Source of the DNA: Aedes albopictus
Taxonomy: Eukaryota > Arthropoda > Insecta > Diptera > Culicidae
DNA: 64,000 nt
Assembly: GCF_035046485.1 (NCBI RefSeq)
Contig: NC_085138.1
Span: 273,091,694-273,155,693 of the forward strand
Direction of reading: 5' to 3'
The stretch's first letter is position 1. The number at the start of each line of letters is the position of its first letter. Shown here in pieces: positions 11,191 through 22,169 of the stretch. The notes beneath the pieces are model-generated. The model did not search any database. It had not been told where the DNA came from and worked only from the letters and a program-made list of their open reading frames with translations. The translations under genes were made by a program, and so were the position numbers.

Positions 11191-11640
11191 AGCTTTCCTT
11201 AAAACAGGCGTAGGACAAATTCTCCGAACTGAGACTGATAAAATTCCTCCGAGGTAACGGTCATTGGTAATCCAGTGTCCACCTCAAACTTCATGTTCCT
11301 TACACTCAAGCTAATACTCACGCAATAAGGGTCACAGTACGCAAGGCTGTTAATCTTCAAATGGTTCCCGTTTGTATCCTTATTTAAATGGTTTTCCTTT
11401 GTCTTCCTTGGACAGACCACAGCGATATGTCCCTTTACTGTTCAGACCGTCTGCAAGGTTGATAACTTCAATATTGGGTTTCTCGTTAATGTTTAGACTT
11501 CTGTGATTAATTTGAAAATCCAATGAATTTCCATTTCCCAGCGGCATTTCCACTAATCAAACTTAATTTATTTACCAGTTGTGCAACCGATGACCCTGTC
11601 ATGAACTCGAGCAAACTTGTGAACGTGACCCGCTGCGAAG
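11191..11640 (-). pseudogene. Ty3/gypsy zinc-knuckle and protease remnant
   Basis: On the minus strand, KGHIAVVCPRK near 11400-11430 is the second half of a CCHC zinc knuckle (H-x4-C). It is followed by a frame to 11199 containing MKFEVDTGLPMTVTSEEFY, where VDTG is the retroviral-type aspartic protease active-site triad. Gag knuckle followed by protease and then RT at lower coordinates is the order expected for a minus-strand Ty3/gypsy element. Stops and frame changes upstream show decay. Confidence 0.75.
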
Positions 11641-13489
11641 TCGTGTGCGAAATTCGACTGTGATGATAATGAATTCGGGCCGAGTCTAAATGGGTGCAAA
11701 TATCGCAATATTGAAACTGCGGAATTCACGGTTGGCTTTACCGCATGCGTTAGCGTGGTTCAAAAAATCGTTTTTGCTCCACACCGCTTATTCGATTCCT
11801 AATCAGATTATATGCCTTCTCCCAAAATTTGAGCTCATTTGGTTGAAAATTGAGACTGCACAAGCCCTTCAAAGTTTGTATGGGAATTACTATGGAAAAC
11901 GATGTTTTTCATTCAATCCCCCGTAGCATTTCCCCAAGTGTCCTAGTGGGTTAGTCGACCCTTGGTAATCCTAGGCTACTCTATCAGCTACAAGTTTGCT
12001 GAAGCCCGTATTCAAATCGGACGCCTCATTAATTAGTTACCGATTTTTATCCAGAATGAAATCTTTACTCATGATGGTTAAACTATTCGGTGGGCATCAC
12101 TGCATTTTGCAGTGAAACATAGTAGCCATGATTTCAGTGTGCTATCTTTGGCGCCATATGCAGCAGTGTTGCCTGCTGGGAAGCTGAAGGATCACTGTTA
12201 AAGTTTGTACAGTTGGATACTTCGTAAAGAAACACGAAAAGGTGATCTACCCACGTTACGAGCTCCGTTAACGATCGAGTATCTTTGAAACCCCCTCAAC
12301 CATTCATCCATCAGCACGGGTCACCTGACACCTTGGATTGGGGTTCCCTGTTTGGTGGACTTTTACCCCCGGAACAGGGGGGTCCGTAGTGCTATTCTAA
12401 GCTGGCAGCTACACGGGCTGTTTCTATCATAATTAAAATCATCAATCAATCCGTGCCCACCACTTTAAGTAAATAAAGCGCAATATACAGAAATCTATAA
12501 AAAAGAACTCAGCTGAATCAATCTTGAGAATTTGCTAGAAAGAACCCATTCACGTCAATCGCTTGCTTTCCATCATCAAAATTCGCAATCGTATAAACAT
12601 GAACCATTGAATGCTAAGGACAGAACTTCCCCCCAGTTCCGGCATCCACATCAGCCAACTCTTGGTGCCAGCATCAATTCTCTGTTGGCCAGCCCAAAAT
12701 TTTCACACTTGAATGCGTGAATGAACCATTAATTATTCATGTGAAAAACTCACGAACGTATGTTTCCCACCTCGAGAGCCCTCCGCGGTACCACCATCAA
12801 CCGATTCGTTTCAGCGAACGTGTCTGCCCAAAACGCCCCTTCGTAGATTTTCAAAGGGCTGCTGCAAAAGACGTGCACGTTCCTCCCGCTGACAGTTTCA
12901 CTCTGACCAGCAGCTTCGGCCTATAGCTGCCGTTACATTTCAACTGACTCACCCCATTCAATCACTTCACACGACGAGGACGTGGCAGCCATGGATGTCC
13001 TCCTACATACGTTATATGGGCAAACAAAACCACTGCTCAGTGTTCGCTTCGGTTCGCAATGAAATGAAATCAGTCGGACATATTTTCTGCTGGTGACAAC
13101 GAATCTCGTCAACTGAGGAAACGAATAGTTCGTCGAATCATGCTAGAAAGCATATCACGACGGTGATGCTGGAACATTGCTCATATGGTGGAAACCCATT
13201 GCTTCGCATATCGTGTTGGTGCGGTGACTTTACCATCCATCTGCACTGCACGCCAACACGATGACGATGATGATGGTGGTGGCAGTAATTGAACCAACTA
13301 AAAAGCGAAAAATTAAAGTTTATCGAGTATGACAAATTGAAAGAGACATCAGGGGATGGAATTGTACTTGTATTTAAATATAGCAACAACGGGAGGACTG
13401 AGAGATTTTGCTTTCTTCGAATTATTTGACTCATGTGAACGTAATGGAGCCATGAGACTATATCAGAAGTGTAACCTTGAGAAACTGCA
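11641..13489. other. Unassigned stretch with a possible LINE 3' tail
   Basis: No gene recognised. At about 12265-12451 a C/G-rich block (ACCCCCGGAACAGGGGGGTCC) ends in ATCATCAATCAATC, a short simple-repeat tail of the sort found at LINE 3' ends; this is suggestive only. The 22-nt phrase AAGGTGATCTACCCACGTTACG (about 12239) also occurs near 820. Frames at 12532-12926 and 13138-13539 have no known domain. Confidence 0.35.
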
Positions 13490-13835
13490 TATCTACACGG
13501 AGAAAACAAAGTACCCAAATATGAGTTTATTTCACCCATCTTCGGGGTTGCGTGCGGGAACCCATATTTGAGTTTGTGGAAGCGATGTTGAAGTGGGTTT
13601 TTTTACATTTGATTCCGTGCGGCAAAGTACCTACCGGCTAAGTTTTTTTCACCCAACTGCTAGTTAAAAATACTCAAATTTGTGTTCAATGCTGTTTACT
13701 CAATTTTGGCTTCCCGCACCGAACTGTCAAAGTTGGGATGGTTTGCTCTTCGCTCTCTGACAACAACAAAGAGAGTGAATGAGAGAGGAGACAAAAAAGA
13801 ACTCAAAAGTGAGTTTAAAAAAACTCAAATTTAGG
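13490..13835. repeat. Probable MITE with ACTCAAAT-type ends
   Basis: Starts ACACGGAGAAAACAAAGTACCCAAATATGAG and ends AAAAAACTCAAATTTAGG. Phrases such as CTCAAATTT and its relatives recur in both orientations inside. No coding capacity. Boundaries are approximate. Confidence 0.4.
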
Positions 13836-13837
13836 TA

Positions 13838-13900
13838 CCGTGATTTCGGGTGAAATTGATCAGTGGGGTGAAATTGATGGACGTGAGGGTCATTTTTATT
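13838..13900 (+). mobile_element. End of a CCGTGATTTCGGG-type MITE (second end not found)
   Basis: Matches the left end of the element at 46447-47226 (CCGTGATTTCGGGTGAAATT) and is preceded by TA. I did not find the complementary right end downstream, so this is a truncated copy or one with a diverged end. Confidence 0.6.
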
Positions 13901-16900
13901 GGTTAAAAATAACGCTTTAAAATTGAAACTATTTGTAAAAAATGTTCATTATCTGGCATAAGAGTTATTGAATAATGAGTTTACATGTTTTACAGCCAAT
14001 TAGGGTAGGTAATCAAAATTTGAACCAAATTGCGGCTATCTGAAGCAGTGCGAATTTCAAGTAATTTTTTCTCCCACATGTAAATAATTTACTACGGCAA
14101 AATTATATGTACATGAGAGTCACGGGTATAAGGTTTCTGTTAAATAGTAAAAAGTTTGTATTTGCACCGAATTTCATTGAAATAATCGATTTTTCATCAA
14201 CAATGATTTTAATCTTAATTTGAACCATCGTAATCATGATTTGAACCAATTTTAATCTTAATTTGAACTACTGGCGGCAGCAGCTCGATCAACTCACAAA
14301 AGAGCTAATTCCATGCTAAGCAGTTAAAAATCACATAAATCAGCTAATTCTCGTACCTATTTTTCATTAGGCAGTGGAATCTCAACTCAGAATGTTCGAA
14401 ATTTTTTACGAATTTGGAAACTAAATTTGGAATTTTTCATCCCCCAAGAGTAAACAAAGCAACCACTAGCGCAATCTACAGGCCAAAACTAGAAGCTCAC
14501 CCCCGCTTACTAGTTCAAATTTAGATTACAAATGGTTCAACTTAAGATAACATTATCCAAGTAAGAATCACATAAATTTGAAAGTTTTATGACAAATAAT
14601 GCGGAATATTATTCGGTTGGTCGATTCTACGACAAATAAGCTTTCATTTGACGTATTCACTTATTACGTGTGATGCAATCGATGCAATGCATGAGCTGTA
14701 TGGGTGCACCAAAAATGGGCTTTCTCTGGGGGGGGGGGGGGGGGTAGGTGAAATCACAGTGATTTTTCAATTGCTTATTTTCGATGGCAAAAACGCCTTT
14801 TTCAATGCTTTTAAAGTTTATGTTATCAGATTATATTACGGAAAACTGTTTAACATCTTTTTCGGGACAATATTTGCCCAAAAAGTACGTCATTTCAATG
14901 AATTTCAAAATAGTTCAAATTAAGATTATATTTTGACTAGTTGACCATCTTTATGGATTAAAGTTTTTATGGGAAAGGCTATTAAAAGTATTTTTTTTCT
15001 TCTGTATCATTCAGAGAGCAATAATCTTCTTCTCTGGACAAATTTTTAGCCGAATCCGTGATCTTATTGCAACACATGACTTAAATGAACATTTTTTAAT
15101 AATTTCTATGAAAACAATGCAACTCACTATATCAAGCTGGAGACTGCTTGGTGCATTATTACTGACCAACTATTGAGCTTTACCTTTAGTAGGATAGTAT
15201 AAGATTCCAATACATTAAAAACTTCATGAAAATATGCATGTTTAGGATGTGTAAAGTTACGTCGAATTTTGAGAAATGGGTTTTTATTGATGTTTTACGA
15301 AAACCGCTTCAGTCACACAATAAAGAACATTTTGCTTAATGTTATATTTTTCCTACATTTGAGAATAGCTATAGAAAGCTATGCAAAAAAACTGATAATG
15401 ATTTTATTGAAAAAATAAAAAAGATATCGCACAAGAAAGTTGTCCGTTTTATAAACTGAACAGTCCTTAGTTCCGTATCAAAAATTTAGTTCAATCCATA
15501 AACGCTAACCATAGTTACAGCATCCCAAACTCGGCCATTTTGTATGAAAATCGGCGTTTGTTCGATCAATTATGCACCACAGTGTATTTACATAGCAAGA
15601 TCCCTACGTTATTCAGGATGACCATTTAACCAATGAAAATCATTATAATACTCTTACGGCCGTAATAAAGAACACTGTAATAATAGACAAATTATGCAAA
15701 CCAATAAACTTTCTCGGAGTGGGCCTTCAGCACATTATACTTTGTCCATCTGGATTCCATTCCGTAATTATGTGCCAATCTTGTTCTGACTTATTTCAAT
15801 TTTCCCTTTCGCTACAGGCTAAAAAACTCAGCCAACAGTGTTTGCAAGTGAAATTCTCTGTCGGACGGAATGTTGTAGGTAGGTACTACCTTAGCAATGG
15901 GATGATAAAGACGGGGGAGAAAAACCTTTTTTGCTGATTCATTTTCCACACTTTGATAGAGTTGTGAGTGCACGTCTTACTTGAGTGAGAGGGATTTCCG
16001 GGAGATTCTACAGCCCCTCGTTGTCGCTGGTCGCCCATCAGTCCGTCAGCCAGCGCAGTGGTGAGTGGCTGGCAGCAAGATTTCATTCTTCAGAAAGCAA
16101 GATCCTGCCATTGTGTCACAATGGCGCAGGGATTTTCTTCGCCGCCACTTCTCAATCTCTATCTCGACTCACAGAGTCTTGACATTCTTGAAGATAGTGT
16201 CTGAAGAACGCTGCAGCAGTGTATGTAATGGAGAAGGGCACCGCTGAACGATTCGCTTCCCTTCCTGTCAGGACTTTCGCCATTGTCGAGCTGACTGGAT
16301 GCCAGTGAACTGTGTTGTGTGTGGTGTGTCGTTCGGAATAAATGATAATTTATCATTTCTTTCAATGCTTGGCATTCTTCGGAAGCCGGTCGGCTAGGTT
16401 CTTCAGGGTGTTCGCCTGGAAGGAGAAAACCTTTTTTGCTCTAAATTGGGGAGCGATAAGCGATGAAATGATGCGTATCGCGTCTATCTTCGTGGGCTGA
16501 AGAGAAGTGAAAACTGTCACCCGAAGGATACGGATCGACCACTTCCGCACACAAAGCCGAACCGAGGGGAAGTTGTTCACGTTCGTTGAGATAATAAAAT
16601 AAATCAATTTTGATGTAACGATGCTTTGTGTGGTTGTGCAAGCATGTTTTATTAGTTGTTGTGGAAAAAATGGAGAAATTTAATCAACTAATTGATGTTT
16701 ATGACAACTTATAGAGAATGAGCGACAACAAAATTAGATACAACTTATTTCTTCTACATAAAACTTGAGTTCATACCGTACATAGCTGGTCGTCGTAATC
16801 CCTTTCTGTGATGGTGCACAGGAGTGACGAAGAAATTGCAGAGTGTGATTTCAGTCAAGCGTCCAAGGATATGATACGAGTATGCAAATGTGTTTCTCTA

Positions 16901-17301
16901 GTCGGGGATGGAACCATAAAGCTAATTGCCACTATGTTTCTCTAAGGATATAGGGACAACATGAACCCAGCAACTCTCGCTGACTGGCAGACAGCATTAC
17001 ACGCGTGGATTAACTTTTATGACGACTCGTTTCATATAACGATAAATTTTATGGCGTAAATCGTCTTGGCGTTATCACATGTTGCGTTGCATCTGTACCA
17101 TTTTCGCTGCTAATGAGTGGGGACTTAATTTAAAACTTGAATAAAAATTAATCGGATTAATTTGTTTTTATTTACCGAAGCATGCGATTTTCTTCAACCG
17201 CAGTTGAATAACAAACGGCTACAAACACCACAACCCAATAAATCTTTTTTTTTAAATTTTATTTAAAAAATGTTACTAAGAAGTATATTGGAAATTAGCT
17301 A
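13901..17301. other. AT-rich non-coding stretch, no gene seen
   Basis: No protein domain recognised on either strand. It contains a run of about 17 G at 14730-14746 (an assembly or polymerase-slippage hazard), repeated phrases of the TTAATTTGAACCA type (14030-14280), a near-palindrome AAATGATAATTTATCATTT near 16337-16356 and a repeated GGAGAAAAACCTTTTTTGCT phrase at about 15916 and 16422. Short frames at 15719-16641 overlap on both strands and look fortuitous. Confidence 0.45.
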
Positions 17302-17303
17302 TA

Positions 17304-17615
17304 CAGGGTGTTAGGTTCCTGAGTGCAAACTTTTTAAAGGGTGATAGAGGACCATGAATGGTGAAAAAAATTGTTCTACGCATATGGTCAAATCTCAACC
17401 GTTACGTAGTTATTGAACTTCCCATGATTTTGACTCTCATCGCCTTAACTGGCTATAACTTGAAAATGGTCAAACTTATCGCAATGTTTTTACCCTTATC
17501 CGAAAGATTATTGAATTTTCTATCAAATGGCATCTTTGAATCGATTGGTTTAGTTAAATAACTAGGGTATTTGTGCCTATCTTAGTCTCATTAAGGATGT
17601 GCAACATGAAAAATC
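17304..17615 (+). mobile_element. MITE-like element, CAGGGTGTTAGG end, short copy
   Basis: Begins CAGGGTGTTAGGTTCCTGAG after a TA (17302-17303). Its first ~270 bp are almost identical to the reverse complement of 20515-20772. A 67-codon frame (17358-17561) is shared by both copies with two substitutions, but this reflects repeat identity, with no sign of a gene. After GTTAAATAACTA the copies diverge: this one runs into GGGTATTTGTGCC, while the other continues into a foldback. Confidence 0.75.
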
Positions 17616-18468
17616 ACTCACAGCGCAATGTATACGCTTCAAACTTAATGATACAAACCTTTAACACACGTGCTCACTTCCACTGTTGATCTTACGATGC
17701 ACTAGAGTGGGATTTACCTTCAATATTTGATTTAATTGCGATCACAAATCGCGAGCCACTCGCACCTATCTTCAGCACACCGTAAAATTTTCATCTCATC
17801 GCGGTCCACCGGGTGGCCCCTTATTCATCTCAACAGTATTTACAGCAAATCCACAACCACTCTCACATTTTCTCATCGTAGAGCATTCTGCACTCACCCA
17901 CTAACGCACTCCCTTTCCCTAGCAGGTGACAGTTTCATTGTGATTGTTTTCCTCTCTCGCAAAGGAGAAGTCATAACAATGTGCGGCGCGACGAATCGTC
18001 TATGCTCGCTCCCCACGTTTTGCACTCGCATACATTCACAGCTGATTGGCAAATCAGTGCTGCCGAACTGGATGATAGTTCGTAAAGCTTGAGCGGTAGC
18101 AGCATATTTAGATGAAAACCAAACCAAATATTTTGAAAGAAATGGCGTTGGAAAATGAAATTATTGATCGATTTGCGTAGAAGTTCGATTACCAAGATGT
18201 TAAACCAAGAAACGACCATATTCTGATTGAAAAAACATCGTATTTGTAGTGACCAAATCTCATTCAATTAACTACTTGCTTCTTGATGTCTGGCACCGCT
18301 GTGATGCTTGCTTTGGTGCTTCGGCAGAGATGTGCGCCGCGGTTAAAACATCATTTTTGGTCGTCGGCGGCGGCGGCGTTAAAAATGAGAATTCAATATT
18401 TCGCTCTTTTACATCTCATATAGCGAAACATTTTAACAAACTATACTTTGCATATGAGAATGTAATTA

Positions 18469-19209
18469 CACTAAAACCTCAATTTATGCATGTTATTTTA
18501 ATGCACTTTTTAATTTATGCACCTTTTTTTATGACCTGCATAAATTAAGGGAAAGCTACTCAGAACCAATATTGTGCATAAGAATATTTAATAATGACGG
18601 TAACTATTGCAACGGCGGCTAAAGGGTGTTTTTAAGGATGAGCAAATGGAAGTCACAGGGGAGTTTCAGGGGGTTCCCAGGGGTTTCCGCGAGGTACCAG
18701 GAGTTCTCCGGGGGGTTTTCGGGGGTCTGAGGGGGTTTTCGAAAGCATTGCAGAGAGTTTCAGAGGATTTTCGACGGGGTTTGGAGGCGTTACTGGTACG
18801 TTTTCGGGGGTTTCCGAGGATCTCACGTGCGTTAAACGGGTGCAAGTGGGTCTTAGATGGATTCGGAGGCGTTAGGCAGGCGTTTTTGGGGGTTCAGATG
18901 CGTTACATTGGGTCCGAGGGGATTTTAGAGGGGTTTTGGAGGCATTTCAGGAAGTTTCAGAGCATTTTTGGCGGGATTCAGAGGCCTTATGGAGGCGTTT
19001 TCGGGGGTTTCGGAGCGTCGCAGGTGCGTTACATGGGGTACGAGGCGGTTTAAGGGGAATTTTGGAGCCATTTCAGGAAGTTTTAGAGCATTTTCTGCGG
19101 GATTCAGAGGCGTTACGGAAGCGTTTTTTTTATGCACAAATTTCCCTCATTTTATGCCTTTTTTTAATGTATGCACCCCCAGCCATGTGCATAAATTGAG
19201 GTTTTAGTG
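18469..19209. mobile_element. TA-duplicating MITE with G-rich internal array
   Basis: Left end CACTAAAACCTCAATTTATG and right end CATAAATTGAGGTTTTAGTG are reverse complements, with TA immediately outside on both sides (18467-18468, 19210-19211), as in Tc1/mariner-type insertion. The subterminal regions also mirror each other loosely (TTTTTAATTTATGCACC versus TTTAATGTATGCACC). Between them, 18655-19125 is a degenerate G-rich minisatellite (GGGGGTTTTCGGGGG, GGCGTTACG). Open frames of up to 148 codons in the array are compositional artefacts. Confidence 0.85.
18655..19125 (+). repeat. G-rich degenerate minisatellite
   Basis: Irregular tandem units built from GGGGTTTCAGAGG / GCGTTTTCGGGGG, with many runs of three to five G on the plus strand. 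It is the internal part of the MITE at 18469-19209 and differs in composition from the AT-rich surroundings. Confidence 0.75.
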
Positions 19210-19269
19210 TAGTAACTTGTAATTGCGCACTCGTATATAGTGCGGCAGACAATTAAACGTTCCATAATA

Positions 19270-19456
19270 AATAAAAAAAATCCATAAGGCGCAGTCCACA
19301 AATTACGTAACGCTCTTGGGGAGGGGGGTAGTATGGCCAAGCGTTACGGCCCATACAAAAATTTTTGGATTTCCATACAAAAAAGCCTTACGGAGGGGGA
19401 GGGGGGGGTTGCAAAAATATAAATTTTAGCGTTACGTAATAAATGGATGCTGCCTA
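19270..19456. mobile_element. Short MITE with ATTACGTAACGCT inverted ends
   Basis: The left end GCAGTCCACAAATTACGTAACGCT and right end AGCGTTACGTAATAAATGGATGCTGCC are imperfect reverse complements. Internal CCATACAAAA phrases appear in pairs. Non-coding, about 187 bp. Confidence 0.8.
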
Positions 19457-19504
19457 AATAATTCTTAAGTTATGGCATGAATTGAATTATTAGAACCTGA
19501 ATTC

Positions 19505-19655
19505 TTCAGATTTCATTACATCGGAGAAAATTGGGTTGATTTTGAAATTCCTCACATTTTGTATGTATGTAATGAAAAATTGACGAAAAATTTTAAACCT
19601 CATTTACTCGAAAGTGGGTTTTTGTCACTTACACCCCTTTGCTTCTAACCCCCTC
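19505..19655 (+). repeat. Fragment of the 36644-36913 MITE family
   Basis: Phrases CGGAGAAAATTGGGTTGATTTT, ATGAAAAATTG and TCACTTACACCCCTTTGCTT match the right half of 36644-36913 in order. Only this half is present. Confidence 0.75.
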
Positions 19656-20071
19656 AATTATAAACGAACGTCGTTATGACGTCACGCGGGGAAAAGCATG
19701 CATGCTGTCATTGCATGCTTTATGCACCTTGTGTGAAGAATATGATATTTGCTAGGATTTTTATATGATGATATATAAGTGACTAAAAAGTAACTAAAAT
19801 CTCAACAGGATCATTGAACGAAATATTTTGTTTATTCGGCAATGAATGACATGCATTCATTTTGGGAGCGTTTAAACTTAAATCGATTATTTTCTGAAGA
19901 TTATTGGGGAAATTCTAAGTTCGGCGGCGTGATGAGTTTTAAGCTGGCGGCATGCTAGAAAATCAAAACATCCGGCGGCGTGAAGTAATAAATCTCGACG
20001 GCGCACATCTCTAGTCCTTGAGACAAAATGAGATGAATATAGGTACTAGGCCGAAGAAGGGGGCTTTTACC

Positions 20072-20772
20072 CTAAGTTTTCTAGAGCAAAATTGCTCAAA
20101 ATAGTGTGTTTCAATTTGTTTTTGTCAATTATCTTCGAAACATGCGTAATAAATTCAAATTCTTTCTTTGGCAAAGTTGTGGCCCCTGTTCCACTCTACA
20201 ATTCGTTCTTTGACACCAAACTTCTAGCTCTTATCGTTTTCATGCAATTTCGATTTAAATGTGCGGCACAGTGCGCAAAAAAGTGTTTAGCTTGACAGTT
20301 GCAAATTTATGACCTGAAATGAGATGTTTAAATCAAAATTGCAAGAAAGCGATAAGAGATAGACATTTAGTGACAAAGAACGGATTGTAGAGTGGAACGG
20401 GGGCCACAACTCTGCCTAAGAAAGAATTTTAATTTGTTACGCATGTTTCAAAGTTAATTGACAAAAACAAATTAAAACACACTATTTTGAGCAATTTTGC
20501 TCTAAAAAACTTAGTTATTTAACTAAACCAATCGATTCAAAGATGCCATTTGATAGAAAATTCAATAATCTTTCGGATAAGGGTAAAAAAATGGCGATAA
20601 GTTTGACCATTTTCAAGTTATAGCCAGTTAAGGCGATGAGAGTCAAAAACATAGGAAGTTCAATAACTACGTAACGGTTGAGATTTGACCATATGCGTAG
20701 AACAATTTTTTTCACCATTCATGGTCCTCTATCACCCTTTAAAAAGTTTGCACTCAGGAACCTAACACCCTG
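20072..20772 (-). mobile_element. Long copy of the CAGGGTGTTAGG element, with foldback
   Basis: 20515-20772 is the reverse complement of 17304-17570 and ends CCTAACACCCTG before TA (20773-20774). Beyond the point where the two copies diverge, 20072-20514 is a foldback of its own. Its arms of about 180 bp run from CCTAAGTTTTCTAGAGCAAA to TTTGCTCTAAAAAACTTAG and centre near 20285. The arm includes TTTGGCAAAGTTGTGGCCCC, a relative of the CTTCGGCAAAGTTG motif. No coding capacity is seen. Confidence 0.75.
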
Positions 20773-20974
20773 TATATGTTCAAAATGCTCTATCTCGAAG
20801 CACGGTTGGTCTTTTTATTCCGGTTCATCTATGATACTTCACAATATAGTTAAGTTTAGAACAGCTTGAAGAAATTTGGAAAATGGGTAGTAGTACTGAA
20901 AATATGGTTCTATGAGTACACCTCACAAAATAACAATCTGTACAATCAGAAATCAGAAAATAACAATCTGTGTA

Positions 20975-21174
20975 TCAGAAGGCCGGCTCCAGAGGCACGT
21001 TATCCTCCATTTGGGACATTTGTGCCATTGTGAGAATAATAGCCTATTTAATCATCTACCTGAGGGAAAAGGAAGGAAATAAGGATGAGGATGGGGATAA
21101 GGACAGGTAGGGAAACAAGAAAAGTACCCTGGAAGAGGATACTAACGCATAAGCGTACCACAATGGGTTCAAAC
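20975..21174 (-). repeat. 3' UTR tail of the older LOA/Lian-like element
   Basis: Sequence immediately left of the full-length LOA-like insertion. It carries ACTAACGCATAAGCG and ends in the target-site duplication TGGGTTCAAAC. The same ACTAACGCATAA phrase occurs just after the right duplication (about 27494), next to the older element's ORF, so this is the continuation of its 3' UTR, separated by the insertion. The outer boundary is approximate. Confidence 0.6.
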
Positions 21175-22169
21175 TTCTGGCAACACTGCTACCTACGTCC
21201 AAAGTGCGATTTTCATCGGCTCCCAAATTTTCAAAAATCATTTTGATAGTGCTTTTTTTTATTTGTGAGTGATACGTGCACGGTATATTTCGAGTGCTGC
21301 GAATCTTATTTTGTATGTAAGTAGGCTGTTAATTGCTAAATTATTAGTGAAATAAGTGGTTTTATCTCCCAGCTAAATTCTATAGCAAGGGAGAAAACAA
21401 AACAAGTGCATCGTGTGTGTCAATCAATGGACTTCATGCAACTTGCATGCAAGTTCTTGCCTCCCTCATCCCTTGTGAGGTGATTTGTTTTTTTTTTTGG
21501 GAAGAAATATATAATTACTTCTCGTGTTTTGCCTCTTTGGCTTGGATACTAAGCAAGCATTGAAATAGTGCGGCTATAATACGGCAATAGTAGCAAACAG
21601 TTGGTTAGTGAGGTGCATTAAATACTGCAGTTGATATAATCCGCCATCTGACTTCGGTCACTTTAACTGTATTGATAGTGAGAAAAATTTTTGGGCTAGT
21701 GAGATCAACACACTCATACCATCTATGGCGTGTGGCCCTCGCATATAGCCAAAAATGAATGCGTTGGGGAGAGCGGGGAAAAAAGCTCCCGTCACGTAAA
21801 AGGGGAGAAAGACTAAAATAAGAAACATAGACACTATTAATGACTTTATCACCAATTTCACAGTTAAATTATTATTATTTTTTTGTGTAATCAAATAATA
21901 ATCAAATATTTTGTTACCTAGACTGTTTACTATTATTATTTCCTTTTTATTATTAATTTATTTTTGTTTTGCTATTGTCTACATTTATATATATATTTTT
22001 TTTTCTAACATTAAATACTATTATATTTTGCCTATTTTTCTGCTTTTCTTTCCATTTTTTTCCTCTATCCTAGTTATTTTGCTTTAGTTTTTGTTGTATT
22101 GCTTACTCGATCTTTAAACTAGAATTGCTACTCTCTATATTTTAACAGCAGCAGATAAATAAAGTCATC

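Larger units (their letters stand above)
18326..20012. repeat. Candidate element with AGAGATGTGCGCCG inverted ends
   Basis: The 14-mer AGAGATGTGCGCCG (18326-18339) recurs as its exact reverse complement at 19999-20012, and GGCGGCGGCGG / GGCGGCGTGA blocks lie just inside both ends. If real, this 1.7 kb element hosts the nested insertions at 18469-19209 and 19270-19456. No coding capacity. Confidence 0.5.

Noticed and set aside
14730..14746. Long poly-G run
   Set aside because: Treated as a slippage-prone homopolymer and not as a functional feature.
17358..17561. 67-codon frame conserved with 20515-20718
   Set aside because: Conservation is due to the whole repeat being duplicated; there is no domain, and the difference pattern was not tested for codon bias.
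18607..19053. 148-codon open frame rich in G, F, R
   Set aside because: Translation of the G-rich minisatellite; no domain, and the same region is open in several frames.
20927..20971. Direct repeat AAAATAACAATCTGT at 20927-20941 and 20957-20971
   Set aside because: Only 15 bp lie between the copies; too little to call an insertion, more likely slippage.
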